A stretch of DNA of 9,761 bases from an uncultured Bacillota bacterium (GTDB taxonomy: Bacteria; Bacillota_A; Clostridia; Peptostreptococcales; Anaerovoracaceae), in NCBI GenBank assembly GCA_946628525.1, contig CAMOWO010000021.1:1-9761 (forward strand). The letters run 5' to 3'. The notes under the pieces were generated by a model. That model had not been told where the DNA came from, did not search any database, and was given only the letters and a program-made list of their open reading frames with translations. A program made the position numbers and the translations under genes. The stretch's first letter is position 1; every line of letters starts with the position of its first letter. Positions 7,703 to 9,761 of this stretch are shown here, one piece after another.

Positions 7703-8029
7703 ATGCAGTTTATCAAAATCCGTGCGCTTCTAAAAAGGATCAAGGCCATCAAGTTCATGATGAAGGACAAGTCTGTCGCCTGGTGGAAGAAGGGACTGAT
7801 CGTGTTCGGCATCGTGTATCTTGTGCTGCCGGTAGATCTGATCCCGCCGTTCATCCCGGTGCTGGGTTTTCTGGATGACCTGTTTCTCTGGATCTTCATA
7901 CTGTGGTTCCTTTCGAAGGAACTGGATAAGTACTGGTATGGTGATTCCAAGGACCTGTCAAAAAAATACGGTGGTAAAAAGGTAGTAGATGATGTAGAAT
8001 ACGAAGTGGACGATTTTGATGAGAAGTGA
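7703..8029 (+). CDS. DUF1232 (YkvA-like) small membrane protein
   Basis: A 108-residue protein with the DUF1232 core at about 34-62: YLVLPVDLIP (39-48) and FIPVLGFLDDL (50-60), the conserved Pro/Asp pattern of this family. A hydrophobic stretch runs from about 31 to 70, consistent with one or two membrane segments or a hairpin. It is preceded by a very basic N-terminus (several Lys/Arg before residue 30) and followed by a charged tail ending in an acidic run (VDDVEYEVDDFDEK). The basic N-terminus suggests membrane association with that end inside. Family function is unknown. It starts immediately after the ysxC stop, with GGAGG at 7693-7697 inside the ysxC end, so it is almost certainly co-translated with that gene. 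No catalytic role can be assigned. Confidence 0.88.
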   Translation: MQFIKIRALLKRIKAIKFMMKDKSVAWWKKGLIVFGIVYLVLPVDLIPPFIPVLGFLDDLFLWIFILWFLSKELDKYWYGDSKDLSKKYGGKKVVDDVEYEVDDFDEK

Positions 8030-8030
8030 A

Positions 8031-8036
8031 GAGGTG
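8031..8036 (+). promoter_or_regulatory. Ribosome binding site deciding the hpt start
   Basis: GAGGTG lies five bases before the ATG at 8042. A GTG at 8036 is in frame but overlaps this site, so the ATG is the better start. Confidence 0.7.
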
Positions 8037-8041
8037 TGACC

Positions 8042-8584
8042 ATGGCAAAGAAATCCAAAGAACCGGTATTAGGTGATATCATCATCACAGAAGAGCAGAT
8101 CGCAGCGAAGGCAGTGGAACTCGGTAAGGAGATCACGGAGGATTACCGTGGAGAGAGCGTGATCCTTCTCGGCATACTCAGAGGTTCCATCATGTGGATC
8201 GCGGAACTCATGAAGAGGATCGATCTGGATACAGAGATCGACTTCATGGCATGCAGCAGTTACGGCTCGGGCACGAAATCTTCCGGCAGGGTAAAGATCC
8301 TCAAGGACCTTGATTCCGATATTACCGGAAGGAATGTTCTGATCGTGGAGGATATCGTGGATTCGGGCATCACACTGAACTATCTCAAAGGATACATAGA
8401 GAACAGAGGTGCCGCCTCCGTACGTATCTGTACGCTGCTTGATAAACCGGATGGAAGGAAGGTGGATATCCACGTGGATTACGTGGGATTTACCATCGAG
8501 AACAATTTCATCGTCGGTTATGGACTTGATTATGATCAGAAATACAGGAATCTCCCGTATATCTGCTTAATGAAAGAAGAATAA
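8042..8584 (+). CDS. hpt: Hypoxanthine (guanine) phosphoribosyltransferase
   Basis: Purine salvage enzyme that joins hypoxanthine or guanine to PRPP, giving IMP or GMP; cytosolic. The 180 residues are normal for the bacterial enzyme. The PRPP-binding signature is VEDIVDSGIT at 102-111, with the catalytic-base candidate Asp107. GILRGS at 44-49 forms the loop around the diphosphate. The flexible loop with the conserved Ser-Tyr pair is SSYGSGTKSSG (72-82). The base-binding region has LLDKP at 132-136 and VDYVGF, then GYGLDYDQKYRNLPYI (159-174), a hallmark of Firmicutes Hpt. It starts 12 bases after the DUF1232 stop, so it looks like the last gene of the lon-ysxC run. It is distinct from XPRT or the pyrimidine operon regulator PyrR, which lack this C-terminal motif. 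Confidence 0.96.
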   Translation: MAKKSKEPVLGDIIITEEQIAAKAVELGKEITEDYRGESVILLGILRGSIMWIAELMKRIDLDTEIDFMACSSYGSGTKSSGRVKILKDLDSDITGRNVLIVEDIVDSGITLNYLKGYIENRGAASVRICTLLDKPDGRKVDIHVDYVGFTIENNFIVGYGLDYDQKYRNLPYICLMKEE

Positions 8585-8603
8585 AATTTAAATTGTATGG
8601 TTG

Positions 8604-8610
8604 AAAGGAG
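8604..8610 (+). promoter_or_regulatory. Ribosome binding site fixing the pta start
   Basis: AAAGGAG lies ten bases before the ATG at 8621. The in-frame ATG at 8597 lies upstream of this site, has no site of its own, and would add eight residues not expected for the family. Confidence 0.85.
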
Positions 8611-8620
8611 CAAATCACTA

Positions 8621-9583
8621 ATGCTGACAAATTTGATCAAAAAGCTGAAAGAAGACAGAAAATCCATTGTATTCCCTGAAGGTACAGACCCAAGGATCCT
8701 TGGCGCTGCTGCAAAGATCATCGCTGAAGACCTCATGGATGTTATCCTGGTAGGAGATGAAGAAGAAATCAAGGCTGCTGCACAGGCAGGCGGATTCGAC
8801 GTTTCAGCTGCTAAGATAGTAAATCCTGCAACATATGACAAGATGGACGAGCTGGTAGAGCAGATGGTAGCACTGAGAAAGGGCAAGATGACTGCAGAAC
8901 AGTGCAGAGAAGCTCTTCAGGGCGGCGCATATTTCGGAACGATGCTGGTCAAGGCAGGAGAAGCTGACGCACTTCTGGGCGGAGCAACGTACTCCACAGC
9001 TGACACAGTAAGACCTGCACTCCAGCTGATCAAGACGAAGCCTGGCTACAAATCCGTATCATCATGCTACATCATGGTCAAGGAAGGCGCAGAGATGCTC
9101 TGCATGGGAGACCCTGCCATCAACATCGCACCGACAGCAGAAGAACTGGCTGAGTCCGCTATCGAAGCTGCTCACACAGCTGAGATCTTCGGCATGGAGC
9201 CAAGAGTTGCAATGCTTTCCTACTCCACACTCGGATCCGGTCACGGCGAAGCTGTTGACAAGGTAAGAGAAGCAGTAAGGATCGCGAAGGAGAACGCTCC
9301 TGATCTGGCACTGGACGGAGAACTGCAGTTTGACGCAGCAGTATCACCTGAGGTTGCGAAGACGAAGTGCCCGAACTCACCGGTAGCAGGTAAGGCAAAC
9401 GTATTCATCTTCCCTGAGATCCAGTCCGCAAACATCGGCTACAAGATCGCTGCAAGACTGGCAGGATACGAAGCGATCGGCCCTATCATGCAGGGACTGA
9501 ACGCTCCGATCAACGACCTGAGCAGAGGATGCGTAACTGAGGAAGTATACAAGATGGCAGTCGTAACTGCAGCACTTTCATAA
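8621..9583 (+). CDS. pta: Phosphate acetyltransferase (phosphotransacetylase)
   Basis: Interconverts acetyl-CoA plus phosphate and acetyl phosphate plus CoA, the step before ATP formation by acetate kinase in fermenters. The 320 residues match the short, single-domain class, with no N-terminal DRTGG/P-loop extension. Motifs: IVFPEGTDPR at 16-25, GATYSTADTVRPALQ at 121-135 with the CoA-site Arg131, MLSYSTLGSGHG at 198-209, DGELQFDAA at 232-240, IQSANIGYK at 267-275 and INDLSRG at 297-303 with active-site Ser301-Arg302. Glu308 occupies the place where relatives usually have Asp. Codon choice favours CCT, GCT and GCA, as in tig, suggesting high expression. No ackA is adjacent. The 36-base gap from hpt contains no promoter I trust, so it may read through from hpt or use a promoter within it. 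A butyryl-transferring relative (ptb) is less likely given the motif set. Confidence 0.95.
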   Translation: MLTNLIKKLKEDRKSIVFPEGTDPRILGAAAKIIAEDLMDVILVGDEEEIKAAAQAGGFDVSAAKIVNPATYDKMDELVEQMVALRKGKMTAEQCREALQGGAYFGTMLVKAGEADALLGGATYSTADTVRPALQLIKTKPGYKSVSSCYIMVKEGAEMLCMGDPAINIAPTAEELAESAIEAAHTAEIFGMEPRVAMLSYSTLGSGHGEAVDKVREAVRIAKENAPDLALDGELQFDAAVSPEVAKTKCPNSPVAGKANVFIFPEIQSANIGYKIAARLAGYEAIGPIMQGLNAPINDLSRGCVTEEVYKMAVVTAALS

Positions 9584-9606
9584 GGTCATAACAAATATGA
9601 TACACG

Positions 9607-9637
9607 AGAGGTTGCCACACAGGTGGCAGCCTCTTTT
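9607..9637 (+). terminator. Intrinsic terminator after pta
   Basis: AGAGGTTGCCAC (9607-9618) pairs with GTGGCAGCCTCT (9623-9634): twelve base pairs with one G-U, around an ACAG tetraloop. The T-run TTTT at 9634-9637 begins in the last stem base. It starts 24 bases after the pta stop and would end the transcript. There is no matching T-run for the opposite strand, so it works in one direction. Confidence 0.9.
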
Positions 9638-9659
9638 ATATGGGTCACCACCTTGTGGG

Positions 9660-9688
9660 TTGAAAATCAGCCTCATTTGAGATATCAT
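9660..9688 (+). promoter_or_regulatory. Sigma-A-type promoter for the gene leaving the window
   Basis: TTGAAA at 9660-9665 and TATCAT at 9683-9688, each 5 of 6 to consensus, are spaced by exactly 17 bases. Transcription would start near 9695. It lies just after the pta terminator, so a new transcription unit begins here. Confidence 0.7.
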
Positions 9689-9730
9689 ATCCGTTGTGGA
9701 AAAGTAACTGTCTTACTTGATGGAAACGAC

Positions 9731-9761
9731 ATGAAACAGAAACTTCGTAAACTCTGGAAAC
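9731..9761 (+). CDS. Possible start of a further gene, cut by window end
   Basis: An ATG about 36 bases after the predicted transcription start opens ten codons without a stop, reading MKQKLRKLWK, before the window ends. The basic N-terminus would suit a membrane or secreted protein, but that is a guess from ten residues. The only ribosome binding site is a weak TGGAAA six bases or so upstream. The start may lie further downstream outside the window. No function can be assigned. Confidence 0.35.
   Translation, partial: MKQKLRKLWK

Noticed and set aside
8582..8587. TAAAAT overlapping the hpt stop as a -10 box for pta
   Set aside because: No -35-like hexamer is present 16-18 bases upstream, so it is not reported as a promoter.
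8597..8620. Upstream ATG for pta
   Set aside because: It precedes the AAAGGAG site and has no ribosome binding site; the added eight residues do not match the family N-terminus.
9644..9662. Small CCAC/GTGG hairpin after the pta terminator
   Set aside because: Only four pairs with a three-base loop and no T-run; it is likely chance and partly overlaps the next promoter's -35 region.
1..9761. CRISPR arrays, insertion sequences, tRNA/rRNA, defence or toxin-antitoxin modules
   Set aside because: I found no regularly spaced repeats, transposase motifs, terminal inverted repeats or cloverleaf sequences; the window is almost fully taken up by recognised housekeeping genes.

Overview
The window is a compact, almost wholly plus-strand stretch of chromosomal housekeeping genes from a Gram-positive anaerobe-like bacterium. 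The gene order tig-clpP-clpX-lon-ysxC, strong AGGAGG-type ribosome binding sites and sigma-A-like promoters point to Firmicutes, class Clostridia. The preference for AGA/AGG arginine codons and ATC isoleucine codons, with moderate G+C, suggests a mid-GC clostridial lineage. A family-level placement would be a guess. I see no mobile element, CRISPR array, tRNA or rRNA, and no sign of an accessory island.

Layout: (1) 1-1457 holds the 3' part of an ornithine carbamoyltransferase gene (5' end cut by the window) and, 14 bases later, a CYTH-domain protein. (2) 1458-1534 is a promoter region with a TTTACT-17-TATAAT promoter and a perfect 10-base palindrome just downstream of the predicted transcription start. 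(3) 1535-4730 is the trigger factor, ClpP and ClpX gene block with gaps of 15 and 19 bases. (4) A hairpin with a short T-run (4742-4768) separates clpX from lon. (5) 4788-8584 holds lon, the ysxC/engB ribosome-assembly GTPase (overlapping lon by one base), a DUF1232 membrane protein starting immediately after ysxC, and hypoxanthine phosphoribosyltransferase. (6) 8621-9583 is phosphotransacetylase, closed by a strong-looking hairpin terminator at 9607-9637. (7) 9638-9761 carries a clear TTGAAA-17-TATCAT promoter and what may be the first ten codons of another gene running off the window.

Functionally the core is a protein-quality block. Trigger factor meets nascent chains at the ribosome, ClpX unfolds substrates and feeds them to ClpP, Lon degrades misfolded proteins independently, and YsxC matures the 50S subunit. 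Purine salvage (Hpt), acetyl-phosphate metabolism (Pta) and arginine/citrulline metabolism (OTC) flank this core. Each of these genes has its expected catalytic motifs and near-normal length, so nothing in the core is broken.

I did not find an undescribed biological system here. The points most worth a second look are the palindrome at the tig promoter, a Glu in Pta where relatives have a proposed catalytic Asp, the clpX-lon hairpin acting as a possible attenuator inside the operon, the ArcB-like character of the OTC, and the contrast in codon choice between lon and the tig/pta genes.
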